Source of the DNA: an uncultured Paracoccaceae bacterium
GTDB taxonomy: Bacteria > Pseudomonadota > Alphaproteobacteria > Rhodobacterales > Rhodobacteraceae
Assembly: GCA_951812615.1 (NCBI GenBank)
Contig: CATOSU010000001.1
Coordinates: 682,001 to 746,000, forward strand
Length of the DNA: 64,000 nt
Reading direction: 5' to 3'
Made by a program: the position numbers and the translations under genes. Below, in pieces: positions 8,650 through 17,416 of the stretch. Each line of letters opens with the position of its first letter. Positions within the stretch are counted from its first letter, which is position 1. The notes beneath the pieces are model-generated. The model saw nothing but the letters and a program-made list of their open reading frames with translations. It had not been told where the DNA came from and ran no database searches.

Positions 8650-9885
8650 TCAATGCCCGGACAGGACCAGCACCTCGATCGGCAGGCGCACGGTCTTGGA
8701 CCGGATCAGGATCGCCGGGACCAGGGCGACAGTGTCGATCACATGTAGACCGATCCGCTGTAACGTGCCCAGATCCGGGTCGTTTTCCAGCCGATCGTGG
8801 TTGTTGGTGTAAAGCGTCGCCCGGCATTTCGACCCGCGCGGTATATGGTCGGTCCCGCCTTCGAACAGGGGTTCCATGAAGACCCCGACGGTTCCGGACC
8901 GGGCGCGGTCCTGAATGTCGACCAGTTGGTCGGTCGGGCGGAACTGCCCGGCGGGAATGAAATCCGACACTGCAACGACACGCATCGGAATGATCGAAAA
9001 CGCCTTGGTCGCGCAGGACAATTCACCCACCATACCTGTCTTGATGACCGGCGCGGCCAACTGATTGAAACCGGCCTCGAACCGGTGCTGCCCCACGCCG
9101 GGCGGGATCAGGATGCCCGCCGGGCGCAGGACCGGGTTGATCAGGTCGCCGGGCTGCAGCGCGAATTGCTGCAGGATCCCGTCCTCGCTGGCATAAACCA
9201 CGGTCTTGGCCAGCTCTGCCTCGGCCTGCTCCAGCGCCGCGGCGGCGGTGTCGCGCTGTGCCGGCAGCAGCGTGTTCAGGTTGGCCTCGACGGCCTTCTG
9301 ATTGGCCTTCGCCGCTTCCAGCCCACCCTGCCGCTGCGTCACGTTGTTCTCTGCGCGCTCCACTTCGCGCCGGTTCGCCGCCGGTGAATTTGTCTGCAAC
9401 AGCGCGTTGCGCGTGTCGAATTCTTCCTGCGCCTGTTGCAGCGCGCCTTCGGCCTGATGCACCTGTCCAATGGCGGCCTCCAGATCCGCCTGCGCCACGG
9501 TAAAGCTGGCCTCGACCTGTTCGACCTGTTCGCGGGCCGTCTTTACTGCGGCCTGCTGCACGCTGTCGTCCAGTTTGAAGATCTTGTCGCCGGCCTGCAG
9601 CATCTGACCATTGCGCACATAGACTTCGGCTACCCGGCCGGGCTTTTCCGACAGGATCGTGACGGTGCGAAAGAACGAGGTCACGTTGGTCGTGGTGGGA
9701 TGAAAGAAGAAGACGGTTGTGATCAGCGAAATGGTCAGGATCGCGCAACCGGTGATCCCCCAGCGCAGTTCGTACCAGACAGTGAACAGGTCCAGCTCGT
9801 GACCGAACCGCTTGCCCTGGGCATAGCGGCGATAGAGGTAATCGGGCACCAGCGTGAACAGAGAACAGATCATCAGTTCCAGCAT
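8650..9885 (-). CDS. HlyD-family membrane fusion/adaptor protein
   Basis: About 411 residues with one N-terminal membrane helix (about 50-72, WGITGCAILTISLITTVFFF). A biotinyl-lipoyl half-motif (PGRVAEVYVRNGQMLQAGDKIFK) is followed by a long coiled coil (about 115-250, alternating A, E and Q) and a second half-motif near EDGILQQFALQPGD. This is the periplasmic adaptor plan of HlyD/EmrA proteins, but no inner-membrane transporter gene is adjacent. The start ATG follows the stop of the small upstream membrane gene by one base (TGAcATG), so the two are translationally coupled. The arrangement resembles the yibI-yibH pair of enteric bacteria. Function unknown beyond envelope transport or stress. 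Confidence 0.82.
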   Translation of the reverse strand: MLELMICSLFTLVPDYLYRRYAQGKRFGHELDLFTVWYELRWGITGCAILTISLITTVFFFHPTTTNVTSFFRTVTILSEKPGRVAEVYVRNGQMLQAGDKIFKLDDSVQQAAVKTAREQVEQVEASFTVAQADLEAAIGQVHQAEGALQQAQEEFDTRNALLQTNSPAANRREVERAENNVTQRQGGLEAAKANQKAVEANLNTLLPAQRDTAAAALEQAEAELAKTVVYASEDGILQQFALQPGDLINPVLRPAGILIPPGVGQHRFEAGFNQLAAPVIKTGMVGELSCATKAFSIIPMRVVAVSDFIPAGQFRPTDQLVDIQDRARSGTVGVFMEPLFEGGTDHIPRGSKCRATLYTNNHDRLENDPDLGTLQRIGLHVIDTVALVPAILIRSKTVRLPIEVLVLSGH

Positions 9886-9886
9886 G

Positions 9887-10297
9887 TCAGTGGCCCGCCT
9901 TCTCACGTTCGATCTCTTCCAGCTCCACCCCGCCCGGGTGGGTCGGCGACTGGCCATCGGCCTGTGCAGCCAGCCGGTCCAGAGAATTCGATATTGACCC
10001 GAGCATGCCGGAGTAATCCGGCATCTTGAACGCAGCCAGCAACAGCGCCGCGATCCAGAATATGTTGTTATGCGTAAACAGCGCGATCAGCGCGAGGATC
10101 GCCACCAGCTGCATCTGCGTGTGGTTGGAATGGTGCGCCATCTTTTCCGGCAGCGAATGAAGCTTGAGATAAAACACGCCGATGCCCAGCGCGATCAGCG
10201 CCATGACCACGATAACCGCCACCAACATCGTGTCGGTTTCGTCCGGTGGTGTGATGAAATAGGGCATATGGCCCGTGTCCTGTGCGCCGCCACTCAT
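9887..10297 (-). CDS. small inner-membrane protein, possibly DUF3302/YibI-like
   Basis: 136 residues with two membrane segments (about 24-44 and 64-90) and a charged cytoplasmic tail. The patch LHSLPEKMAHHSNHTQ followed by ALIALFTHNNIFWIAAL resembles the LHDIP-x-x-IA-x-x-RNHPH ... SLFTLH-x-IWPFLWIWA pattern I recall for YibI (DUF3302). That, and its position one base ahead of an HlyD-like gene as in yibIH, is the basis of this tentative call. The start ATG has GGAG nine bases upstream. Seen: hydrophobic pattern and tight coupling. Inferred: partnership with the HlyD-like adaptor in one envelope complex. Confidence 0.6.
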   Translation of the reverse strand: MSGGAQDTGHMPYFITPPDETDTMLVAVIVVMALIALGIGVFYLKLHSLPEKMAHHSNHTQMQLVAILALIALFTHNNIFWIAALLLAAFKMPDYSGMLGSISNSLDRLAAQADGQSPTHPGGVELEEIEREKAGH

Positions 10298-10370
10298 TAC
10301 TGCGTCTCCCCCGAAATTGGCGATCTGGCACCATCATAGCGCCCGACCGAATACGGGGAAGCCGAATTCG

Positions 10371-10784
10371 TCAGTCCGGTTTCGGGATCGCGACGATCGT
10401 GCCCTGCGCCACCGCGCACAGCTTTTCGGTTCCGGCGTTCACCGCAAAGACCCTGCACTGGCACACCGCCTGTGTCCGGCCAGAGGAAATCACCTCAGCC
10501 CGGGCGATCAGCCGGTCGCCGATCGCCGGGCGGGTGTAGTTGATTTTCATCTCCAGCGTCAGCACGTCGCCCAATACCGTGCCGCCGGCATATGTCAGCG
10601 CGTTGTCCGCCAGATAGCTGACAACGCCGCCATGGGCAAAGCCATGCTGCTGCATGTGATCGCGCCGCAGGGGCAATTCCATGACAACCTGACCTTCGTC
10701 CATCCGGCTGAGTTCGGTGCCGACCAGCACGCTGAACGGCTGTTCCGACAGCACCTTTCGGCCTTTATCCAGTCTGTTGTACAT
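10371..10784 (-). CDS. PaaI-family hotdog-fold thioesterase
   Basis: 137 residues, a single hotdog domain. The signature QHGFAHGGVVSYLADNAL carries the HGG motif and downstream acidic/Asn residues used for acyl-CoA thioester hydrolysis in PaaI/YbgC-like enzymes. The C-terminal strand pattern (LEMKINYTRPAIGDRL, then RVFAVNAGTEKLCAVAQG) fits the family. The start at MYNRLDKG has GGAG about five bases upstream. It is not next to phenylacetate genes, so the substrate cannot be named; a housekeeping acyl-CoA thioesterase is the safe reading. Confidence 0.85.
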   Translation of the reverse strand: MYNRLDKGRKVLSEQPFSVLVGTELSRMDEGQVVMELPLRRDHMQQHGFAHGGVVSYLADNALTYAGGTVLGDVLTLEMKINYTRPAIGDRLIARAEVISSGRTQAVCQCRVFAVNAGTEKLCAVAQGTIVAIPKPD

Positions 10785-11251
10785 GTCTGCTCCGCCCTGT
10801 GACTGCCGCGACGAGAAATACGCAAACATCATTGCATGTCAAAGGCGCCGGCCGGTGACGTCGGGGGCGTCCCTGCTGCGGAACCGCCGTTGACGGGCGG
10901 GCCGCCCGTGCAAAAGTGCCGAAAAGCCACAGTGCACGGCGCCCCAACCGGCGCGATTCCGCCGACCACAACCGCCTGAAACGACTCAGAATTTCCACGC
11001 CTTCTCAGAGATTTACCCGGTGTTTTTCTTCAAACGACCGGGCGTTGCGGCGTCAGAAACATTTTTTTAACCGGGACGCGACAGAATTTCGGATCATGTG
11101 CGTATAATGACTGTGGCCCGAAAAAAGGCCGAATTGAGAGCAAGGAGCAGTTCGCAGCCGCGTTACCGGCATCGCAAACGAACGGGCGCCCGACTGGGCG
11201 CGCGCTGTGTGGTGCGTGAGCGAACTCAGAAAAACAGAGGCAGGAGAAAAA
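10785..11251. other. 467-bp intergenic region, no gene supported
   Basis: It holds the upstream region of the thioesterase (minus) and the leader of a small secreted protein (plus). Features seen: a perfect 17-bp palindrome (arms ACGGGCGG and CCGCCCGT around one G, 10893-10909), a run of seven T at 11062-11068, and a TATAAT hexamer at 11103-11108. Open frames here have no recognisable protein character. Confidence 0.5.
11080..11108 (+). promoter_or_regulatory. candidate promoter for the small secreted protein
   Basis: A perfect -10 TATAAT (11103-11108) has only a weak -35 (GACAGA at 17-base spacing). It would give an mRNA with an untranslated leader of about 135 bases before the ATG at 11252. 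Confidence 0.35.
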
Positions 11252-11653
11252 ATGTGCCCCTCGAAAACGTCCCTATTTTCAACGACCATCATCTGTGCCG
11301 CGCTGAGCATGTCAGCCGCACCGGTGCTGGCACAGGACAGCGGTGAAACGTCCACGCAAGGTCAAAGCGTGGAACGCGTCTATGACCCTGAAACCGGCAA
11401 ATACGTTTCCGTGACGACCAAAACCGGTCCGAACGGCGCGACGCAGGAAGTCGTGCACAAATGTGTCGGTGGCGAATCCGTCGACAACACCAAATGCGCC
11501 ACCAAGCGCACGGTTACGAACGCCGATGGCGAGGTTGCAACGCGCAACTCGGTCGGCATTTTTGGCGAAAACGGATTCCGGCAACGCCAGAAAACCACCG
11601 GGTTCGACGGAGACACCAGAAAAGTCAAACGGCGCGGCCTTCGGCGCAACTGA
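11252..11653 (+). CDS. small secreted protein of unknown function
   Basis: 133 residues. MCPSKTSLFSTT, a hydrophobic core and SMSAAPVLA form a Sec signal peptide with cleavage before QDSGETS. The mature part is Thr/Gly/Asn-rich with a repeated YDPETGKYVSVTTKTGPNG-like beta pattern, two cysteines (KCVGG, KCATK) that could form a disulfide, and a very basic C-terminus ([10 protein letters not shown]). The start follows AGGAG closely. A strong terminator lies 34 bases downstream, so it is a one-gene transcript. I do not recognise a family. Confidence 0.75.
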   Translation: MCPSKTSLFSTTIICAALSMSAAPVLAQDSGETSTQGQSVERVYDPETGKYVSVTTKTGPNGATQEVVHKCVGGESVDNTKCATKRTVTNADGEVATRNSVGIFGENGFRQRQKTTGFDGDTRKVKRRGLRRN

Positions 11654-11686
11654 GCCGCTGACCGGCATGTGACCGGCCGAAAAATT

Positions 11687-11722
11687 AAAGGCCCCGTGGA
11701 CCTTCGTTCGCGGGGCCTTTTG
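11687..11722 (+). terminator. rho-independent terminator
   Basis: Perfect 10-base stem AAAGGCCCCG (11687-11696) / CGGGGCCTTT (11711-11720) with a 14-base loop, running into TTTTG. Ends the secreted-protein transcript. Confidence 0.85.
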
Positions 11723-11774
11723 TATTCTCTTCGCTCCAGGCTCCGGTTATGGGCCGCCATTCCGGGTTGAGACA

Positions 11775-11810
11775 AATTGAAATGGCTCCCCGAAATTCGG
11801 AGAGCCATCT
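11775..11810 (-). terminator. terminator-like hairpin downstream of pntB
   Basis: Arms ATGGCTCCCCGAA and TTCGGAGAGCCAT pair with one mismatch (11782-11807). On the minus strand the stem is followed by TTCAATTTG. It lies about 45 bp past the pntB stop and probably ends the pntAB transcript. Confidence 0.55.
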
Positions 11811-11854
11811 TTGTTTCTCGTCAGGGACAGGCTTTACCCCCAGCGTGTTGTGGA

Positions 11855-13288
11855 TCAGTCCAGCATCGGCAGCAGCTTGTCCACGGATGCCTTGGCATCG
11901 CCGTAGAACATGCGCGTGTTCTCCTTGAAGAACAGCGGGTTCTCGATGCCGGAATAGCCGGTGCCCTGCCCGCGCTTGGACACGAACACCTGCTTGGCCT
12001 TCCACACTTCCAGTACCGGCATGCCGGCAATGGGGGAGTTCGGGTCGTCCTGCGCCGCCGGGTTCACGATGTCGTTCGACCCGATCACGATCACCACGTC
12101 CGTTTCCGGAAAGTCGTCGTTGATCTCGTCCATTTCCAGCACGATGTCATACGGCACCTTGGCCTCGGCCAGCAGCACGTTCATGTGCCCCGGCAGACGG
12201 CCCGCAACCGGGTGGATGCCGAACCGCACCTCCTTGCCCGCAGCGCGCAGCTTGCGCGTCAGTTCCGCAACCGATTGCTGGGCCTGCGCCACTGCCATGC
12301 CATAGCCCGGCACGATGATCACGCTGTCCGCGTCGTTAAGCGTTGCCGCAACGCCGTCAGCCTCGATGGCGATCTGTTCACCTTCGACCGCCATCTGCTC
12401 GCCCGCCGGGCCACCGAAGCCGCCGAGGATGACCGAGATGAAGGACCGGTTCATCGCTTTGCACATGATGTAGCTGAGGATCGCACCGGACGAGCCGACC
12501 AGCGCACCGACCACGATCAAGAGGTCATTGCCGAGCGAGAAGCCAATCGCCGCTGCAGCCCAGCCCGAATAGCTGTTCAGCATCGAAACCACGACGGGCA
12601 TGTCGGCACCGCCGATGCCCATGATCAGGTGGTAACCGATGAACAGCGCCGCGATGGTCATCAGCGTCAGAGGCAACAGACCGCCCGAGTTCATGTACCA
12701 GATCAGGCACAGGAAAGAGACCGCTGCCGCCGCCGCATTGAGCGCGTGGCCACCGGGCAGTTTTTCCGCGGTCGAGGTAACCTTGCCCGCCAGCTTGCCG
12801 AAGGCAATGACCGACCCGGTGAAGGTGATCGCACCAATGAACACGCCGAGGAACAGCTCGATCCGCAGGATGTTCTGTTCCAGCGCGTCCTTCTTAGCCA
12901 GCACCGCGGCAAAGCCTTCCAGCGCCTTTTTCGCCTCGGGTTCCATCGCCACCACACGGACCAGTTCGAAATGCGCGTTGAAGCCGACAAAAACCGCGGC
13001 CAGACCGACAAGGCTGTGCATGGCCGCAACCAGCTGGGGCATTTCGGTCATCTGCACGCGTTGCGCGACATAAACACCAATGATCCCGCCGCCGGTGATC
13101 AGAATAAGCGACAACAGCCACAGGCCCGAGCCCGGACCAATCAGCGTGGCAAAGACCGCCAGTCCCATGCCGACAATGCCGTACCAGACCGCGCGCTTGG
13201 CGCTTTCCTGGCCCGAGAGCCCCCCCAGCGAGAGGATGAAGAGAACTGCCGCAACAACATAGGCGGCCGTCGTGAATCCGAATTCCAT
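11855..13288 (-). CDS. pntB: NAD(P) transhydrogenase subunit beta
   Basis: Membrane subunit of the proton-translocating transhydrogenase, which uses the proton gradient to drive hydride transfer from NADH to NADP+. 477 residues, full length. The N-terminal two thirds holds eight or nine membrane helices ([20 protein letters not shown], then [19 protein letters not shown] and others). The C-terminal NADP-binding domain carries [18 protein letters not shown] and later [15 protein letters not shown] and [17 protein letters not shown]. It follows pntA with a 13-base gap in one operon. A clear housekeeping enzyme. Confidence 0.96.
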   Translation of the reverse strand: MEFGFTTAAYVVAAVLFILSLGGLSGQESAKRAVWYGIVGMGLAVFATLIGPGSGLWLLSLILITGGGIIGVYVAQRVQMTEMPQLVAAMHSLVGLAAVFVGFNAHFELVRVVAMEPEAKKALEGFAAVLAKKDALEQNILRIELFLGVFIGAITFTGSVIAFGKLAGKVTSTAEKLPGGHALNAAAAAVSFLCLIWYMNSGGLLPLTLMTIAALFIGYHLIMGIGGADMPVVVSMLNSYSGWAAAAIGFSLGNDLLIVVGALVGSSGAILSYIMCKAMNRSFISVILGGFGGPAGEQMAVEGEQIAIEADGVAATLNDADSVIIVPGYGMAVAQAQQSVAELTRKLRAAGKEVRFGIHPVAGRLPGHMNVLLAEAKVPYDIVLEMDEINDDFPETDVVIVIGSNDIVNPAAQDDPNSPIAGMPVLEVWKAKQVFVSKRGQGTGYSGIENPLFFKENTRMFYGDAKASVDKLLPMLD

Positions 13289-13301
13289 GATCCCGACCCC
13301 C

Positions 13302-14876
13302 TTAAGATTTCTGGAACATGGCGAGCATGCGCCGTGTCACAAGGAAACCGCCGAAGATGTTGATCCCGGCCATGAAGATGCTCAGCCCCGCCAGAACGAT
13401 CACCAGCCAGCTGCCGGATCCGATCTGCATCAGCGCGCCAAGGATGATGATCGACGAGATTGCGTTCGTGATCGCCATCAGCGGCGTGTGCAGCGCGTGG
13501 CTGACATTCCAGATCACCTGGAAACCGACAAACACCGCCAGCACGAAGACGATGAAATGCTGCATGAAGCTGGCCGGGGTAAAGAGGCCGGCCAGCAGGA
13601 TCAGACCACCGCCGATGGCCAGCAGCGTCACCTGGCTCTTGGTCTGGGCCTTGAATTCCGCCAGTTCCTGCGCCTTGCGTTCTTCCGGCGTCAGTTCCTT
13701 CGGCGCTTCCTTCTTGGGCTGCGCCGCGATTGCCTGCACCTTGGGCGGCGGCGGCGGGAAGGTGATCTCTTTTTCATACGTGACGGTCGAACCGCGGATC
13801 ACGTCGTCTTCCATGTCGTGGTTGACGACACCATCCTTCTCCGGCGTCAGATCCGTCATCATATGGCGGACATTGGTGGCGTAAAGCGTCGAGGACTGCG
13901 CCGCCATCCGGCTGGGGAAATCGGTGTAACCCACGATGGTGACGCCGTTTTCCGTGACAATCTTCTCGTCCGCCACAGTCAGTTCGCAGTTGCCGCCGCG
14001 CTCCGCCGCAAGGTCGACAATGACCGAACCGGGCTTCATCGCCTCGACCATGTCCGCCGTCCAAAGGATCGGCGCGTCGCGGTTGGGGATCAGCGCGGTG
14101 GTGATCACGATGTCCACTTCCGGGGCAAGCTCGCGGAATTTCTCCAGCTGCTTTTCACGGAATTCCGGGCTCGACGGAGAGGCATAACCGCCGGTGGCCG
14201 CGCCGTCCTGCTGGTTTTCTTCAAATTCGAGGAAGACGAACTCGGCGCCCATCGATTCGATCTGTTCTGCCACTTCGGGACGCACGTCAAAGGCCAGCGT
14301 AATCGCACCCAGAGAGGTGGCCGTACCAATTGCCGCCAGACCGGCCACACCGGCGCCGACAACCAGCACCTTTGCCGGCGGCACCTTGCCCGCCGCGGTC
14401 ACCTGACCGGTAAAGAAGCGGCCGAAATTGTTGCCCGCCTCGATCACCGCGCGGTAGCCCGCGATATTGGCCATCGAGCTCAGCGCGTCCATCTTCTGCG
14501 CCCGGGAAATCCGCGGCACCATGTCCATGGCGATCACCGCGGCGCCCTTGTCAGCGGCCTTCTGCATCAGCTCTTCGTTGGCTGCGGGGTAGAAGAAGGA
14601 AATCAGCGTCTGACCCTTGCGCAGACGCTTGACCTCGGTATCACTGGGCGGGCGCACCTTGGCGACGATATCGGACGCCTTGAACAGCGCCGCGCCGGTC
14701 TTGACGATCTCGACACCGGCCGCCTCGTAGGCTGCATCCGAAAACCCGGCAGCCAGACCGGCCCCCGTTTCGAGCACACATTCATGTCCCAGCTTCTGAA
14801 GCTGCAGCGCGCTCTCGGGTGTCATTGCAACCCGTGCCTCGCCCTCGAACACCTCTTTTGGAGTTCCGATTTTCAC
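13302..14876 (-). CDS. pntA: NAD(P) transhydrogenase subunit alpha
   Basis: 524 residues, the single-chain form with the NAD-binding domain and four C-terminal helices together (many alphaproteobacteria split this into PntAA and PntAB). The start [20 protein letters not shown] and the alanine dehydrogenase-like segment precede a Rossmann motif [15 protein letters not shown] (about 172-186). A proline-rich linker (FPPPPPKVQ, then a Lys/Glu-rich stretch) leads to membrane helices from about residue 430. It binds NAD(H) and docks on the PntB NADP domain. First gene of the pntAB transcript. Confidence 0.96.
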   Translation of the reverse strand: MKIGTPKEVFEGEARVAMTPESALQLQKLGHECVLETGAGLAAGFSDAAYEAAGVEIVKTGAALFKASDIVAKVRPPSDTEVKRLRKGQTLISFFYPAANEELMQKAADKGAAVIAMDMVPRISRAQKMDALSSMANIAGYRAVIEAGNNFGRFFTGQVTAAGKVPPAKVLVVGAGVAGLAAIGTATSLGAITLAFDVRPEVAEQIESMGAEFVFLEFEENQQDGAATGGYASPSSPEFREKQLEKFRELAPEVDIVITTALIPNRDAPILWTADMVEAMKPGSVIVDLAAERGGNCELTVADEKIVTENGVTIVGYTDFPSRMAAQSSTLYATNVRHMMTDLTPEKDGVVNHDMEDDVIRGSTVTYEKEITFPPPPPKVQAIAAQPKKEAPKELTPEERKAQELAEFKAQTKSQVTLLAIGGGLILLAGLFTPASFMQHFIVFVLAVFVGFQVIWNVSHALHTPLMAITNAISSIIILGALMQIGSGSWLVIVLAGLSIFMAGINIFGGFLVTRRMLAMFQKS

Positions 14877-14909
14877 TCCGATGTCCCCCTTCTGGCAGAT
14901 CGTTCAGTC

Positions 14910-14956
14910 AAAAAAACAGGCCGCGCGGAGGGAATCATTTCCGTTCCGCGCGCCCC
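14910..14956 (-). terminator. rho-independent terminator of the methyltransferase-like gene
   Basis: Hairpin with arms GCGCGGA (14923-14929) and TCCGCGC (14945-14951), extended inside by GGAA/TTCC pairing. On the minus strand a run of seven T (14916-14910) follows. It lies 50 bp past the stop of the isoprenylcysteine methyltransferase-like gene and upstream of pntA. Confidence 0.65.
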
Positions 14957-15006
14957 GATATGTTCCATTGGCGTGCAGCATTACCCGCTTTCCCACCGGT
15001 CCGAAA

Positions 15007-15468
15007 TCAGACCCAGCGCCGCACCTTGCGTTCATAGCGGGCAAACTCGGCCCGGAACTTGCGCCGGAGACGGTTTTCCTCGGGAATTATGAACCGCTGC
15101 TCGATTACCCAAACAAAAACCGGGACCAGCATCAGGGACAAAACCGCATCGAATCTCAGGATCAGCCCGGTCAGAACCATCGCATCGCCCAGATAGATCG
15201 GATTGCGCGACCGGTTGAAAATGCCCGACTGCACCAGCCGGTCCGCCTCGCGATGCGGAATGACGGTGGTCTGGTGACGGCGGAACTCGAGCACCGCAAG
15301 AAGCATCAGGATCAGCCCGCCACCGATCAGCAGCCCGGCCAGCAGGCCGGACCACGTGTCCCCCAGGCTCAGCCCCATCGGCACGAACCGCCCCTGCGCC
15401 CAGGCCGCGGCGATGAAGGCCAGCAGCCAGACCGGCGGCAGATCCAGCCACCGGATCATGCGCGGCAT
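15007..15468 (-). CDS. isoprenylcysteine carboxyl methyltransferase-like membrane protein
   Basis: About 153 residues with four membrane segments. The C-terminal block SGIFNRSRNPIYLGDAMVL, then EQRFIIPEENRLRRKFRAEFARYERKVRRW, is the ICMT/PEMT motif that binds S-adenosylmethionine at the membrane face. In bacteria these proteins have no isoprenylcysteine substrate; lipid methylation is a common guess. Start uncertain: I use MPRMIRWLDLPP from family pattern although its ribosome site is weak; a GTG at 15510 is in frame but sits directly on a GGAGGA. A double palindrome lies just upstream. Confidence 0.8.
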   Translation of the reverse strand: MPRMIRWLDLPPVWLLAFIAAAWAQGRFVPMGLSLGDTWSGLLAGLLIGGGLILMLLAVLEFRRHQTTVIPHREADRLVQSGIFNRSRNPIYLGDAMVLTGLILRFDAVLSLMLVPVFVWVIEQRFIIPEENRLRRKFRAEFARYERKVRRWV

Positions 15469-15524
15469 CTGAAAAACGTTGCGACACTCATTGCAAATTT
15501 CCCTGACCACTCCTCCGGCGGTGC

Positions 15525-15571
15525 CCGGAATTTTTCAAAAATTCCGGTCCGTTTTCTTTCAAAGAAAACGG
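15525..15571. repeat. two-palindrome repeat unit, copy 1
   Basis: Two perfect 23-bp palindromes separated by one T: arms CCGGAATTTTT / AAAAATTCCGG (15525-15547) and CCGTTTTCTTT / AAAGAAAACGG (15549-15571). It starts directly at the stop codon of the MBL-fold gene. The same pair, in reversed order, occurs at 61222-61268. Confidence 0.85.
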
Positions 15572-16519
15572 TTACTCCCACTCCATCTCTTCGAAAACCT
15601 GTCCGGCATTGCGCGTGGCCAGCTCTTCGAACGTGTCCAGATGCGACCATTTCGACTGATCCACGTAATAGGCGCCGGCCAGATCGCCGCCGTCGTCGAT
15701 GTGTTCGCCGATCCTGGCGCGCAGGTCCACCAGATAATCGCGGGTATAGCGACGGACCTGAGCAAGGTTGGTCGGATGACCGTGGCCGGGAATGATGTAG
15801 GTGGGGTTCATCGGCTCCAGCCGTGTTTCCCAGGTTTCGATCCAGCAGCCGGTGCAGGTATGCGGAAAGATCGGCGGCATGCGCTCGTGAAACGCCAGGT
15901 CCCCGGTCAGCATGATGTCCCATTCCGGGATCCAGACCTGTACATCACCGGGATCATGCGCCGGTCCCAGATGCAGCACCTTTATCTCGACCCCGCCAAG
16001 TGTGAGCGCATATTCATCCTCGAAGCTCAGGTTGGCGTGTTCGACCCGGCTGCCTTCGGCCTTGTCACGGTTATAGGCCTTCATCCGGGTCAGGATTACG
16101 CTGGCGTATTCGCGGGTTTCGGCCACCGCATCGACATGGGCCAGAATATCGACCCCCTGATCCCGCCAGTACCCGTTGCCCAGCATTGCGTGCCCCTGCC
16201 CGTTCTCGTTGATAACCAGAACGACGGGCTGATCGGTGACCTGTTTGATTTCTTCATGCAGCGCGGCGGCAAGCCGGCTGGACGCGCCGGAATTGACCAC
16301 CACCACGCCTTCGCCCGTCACGATGAAGCTGAGATTGTTGTTATGGCCCGCGTTTTCATAGGTCGGCGGCGCCGTTGCGCCGATTGCGGACCACACATGC
16401 GGAATGACTTCAACCGGTTTGGAATACAGCTCGGACTGGGGATACTGATCGGCAATGTCCTGACTGGCCTGGGCAAAACCGGCGAAAAGGCTCAGCAGAG
16501 CGGCAATCGCTATACGCAT
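15572..16519 (-). CDS. exported metallo-beta-lactamase-fold protein, SoxH-like, with altered metal motif
   Basis: 315 residues with a Sec signal peptide (MRIAIAALLSLFAGFAQA). The fold is clear: NNLSFIVTGEGVVVVNSGAS at the front, LGPAHDPGDVQVWIP (His188), LTGDLAFHERMPP (Asp207) and IIPGHGHPTN (His246). However, the first metal motif HxHxDH is replaced by NENGQGHAMLGN (104-115), so the usual site-1 ligands are absent. The start ATG has AGAGG upstream. The layout (signal peptide, C-terminal helical extension) resembles the SoxH-like or quinoprotein-associated MBL hydrolases of thiotrophic alphaproteobacteria. An ATTC-N8-GAAT palindrome sits in its promoter. Activity cannot be assumed. Confidence 0.8.
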   Translation of the reverse strand: MRIAIAALLSLFAGFAQASQDIADQYPQSELYSKPVEVIPHVWSAIGATAPPTYENAGHNNNLSFIVTGEGVVVVNSGASSRLAAALHEEIKQVTDQPVVLVINENGQGHAMLGNGYWRDQGVDILAHVDAVAETREYASVILTRMKAYNRDKAEGSRVEHANLSFEDEYALTLGGVEIKVLHLGPAHDPGDVQVWIPEWDIMLTGDLAFHERMPPIFPHTCTGCWIETWETRLEPMNPTYIIPGHGHPTNLAQVRRYTRDYLVDLRARIGEHIDDGGDLAGAYYVDQSKWSHLDTFEELATRNAGQVFEEMEWE

Positions 16520-16545
16520 GGAAAAACCTCTTATTATCAAATCAT

Positions 16546-16561
16546 ATTCGCATGTGTGAAT
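16546..16561. promoter_or_regulatory. ATTC-N8-GAAT palindrome, candidate SqrR/BigR-type operator
   Basis: ATTCGCATGTGTGAAT lies between the divergent MBL-fold gene and the SDR-kyn genes. On the minus strand a GATAAT -10-like hexamer follows it, so the site would cover the -35/spacer of the MBL promoter. ATTC-N8-GAAT is the half-site spacing described for the sulfide/persulfide-responsive ArsR-family repressors SqrR and BigR. Assignment is by motif only. Confidence 0.45.
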
Positions 16562-16633
16562 GGGTAAGTAAAGACGTCTTGCCTCCGCGTCCCGGCGCGC
16601 TACGGTGCCGGAAATCACCGAAAGGAGCCAAGC

Positions 16634-17386
16634 ATGACGCTGAACGGAAAACACGCGCTGGTGACCGGCGGCGGCACCGGGATCGGGCTGGCCATTGCCC
16701 GCGCGCTGGAGGCCGAAGGGGCCCATGTCACAATCACCGGCCGGCGTCAGGCGGTACTGGAAGAGGCCGCAACAGGTAACATGACCGCGCTGGCCATGGA
16801 TGTGCGCGACGAAGCGGATGTGGCCGCCAAAATCGCGGCGGCGGTGGACAAGAACGGCCCCGTTCAGATCTGCGTACCCAATGCCGGGATCGCCGAGGGC
16901 AAGGCGCTGCACAAAACGACAATGGATTTCTGGCGCGACATGATGGCCACCAATCTCGACGGTGTGTTCCTGACCATCCGCGAAAGCCTGGCATCGATGC
17001 GGCAGACCGACTGGGGCCGGGTCATCGTCATTTCCTCTGTGGCCGGGCTCAAGGGGCTGAAAGGCGCGCCGGCCTATTCCGCCACCAAACATGGTGTGAT
17101 CGGGCTGACCCGCGCACTCAGCGAAGACTACCTGGGCAAGCCCATCACGTTCAACGCGATCTGCCCGGCTTACGTGGATACGCCGATTATCACCCGCAAC
17201 ACCGACAGCATCGCACAGCGCACCGGCCTGTCCGAGACGGACGCGCGGCAGGTGATGGTGGGCATGAACCGCCACCAGCGCCTGATCGCGCCAGAAGAGA
17301 TAGCCGCCGCCGCGCTGTGGCTGGTCCGTCCGGGATCGGAAAGCGTCAACGGACAGGCCATCGAGATCGCCGGCGGCCAGATGTGA
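16634..17386 (+). CDS. short-chain dehydrogenase/reductase in the kyn cluster
   Basis: 250 residues, classical SDR: cofactor motif TGGGTGIG (11-18), NAGIAEG, catalytic Ser in VISSVAGL, and YSATK (Tyr and Lys in the expected spacing), then the PAYVDTPI segment after the active site. A strong ribosome site (AAAGGAG) precedes the ATG. It stands 71 bp ahead of kynU on the same strand. In related bacteria similar SDRs accompany the aerobic 2-aminobenzoyl-CoA route, which would continue from the anthranilate made by KynU. That link is inference; a 3-hydroxyacyl-type dehydrogenase is the general expectation. Confidence 0.82.
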   Translation: MTLNGKHALVTGGGTGIGLAIARALEAEGAHVTITGRRQAVLEEAATGNMTALAMDVRDEADVAAKIAAAVDKNGPVQICVPNAGIAEGKALHKTTMDFWRDMMATNLDGVFLTIRESLASMRQTDWGRVIVISSVAGLKGLKGAPAYSATKHGVIGLTRALSEDYLGKPITFNAICPAYVDTPIITRNTDSIAQRTGLSETDARQVMVGMNRHQRLIAPEEIAAAALWLVRPGSESVNGQAIEIAGGQM

Positions 17387-17416
17387 ATACTGGACAGGAT
17401 GCGGCCCGGGTGGTAG

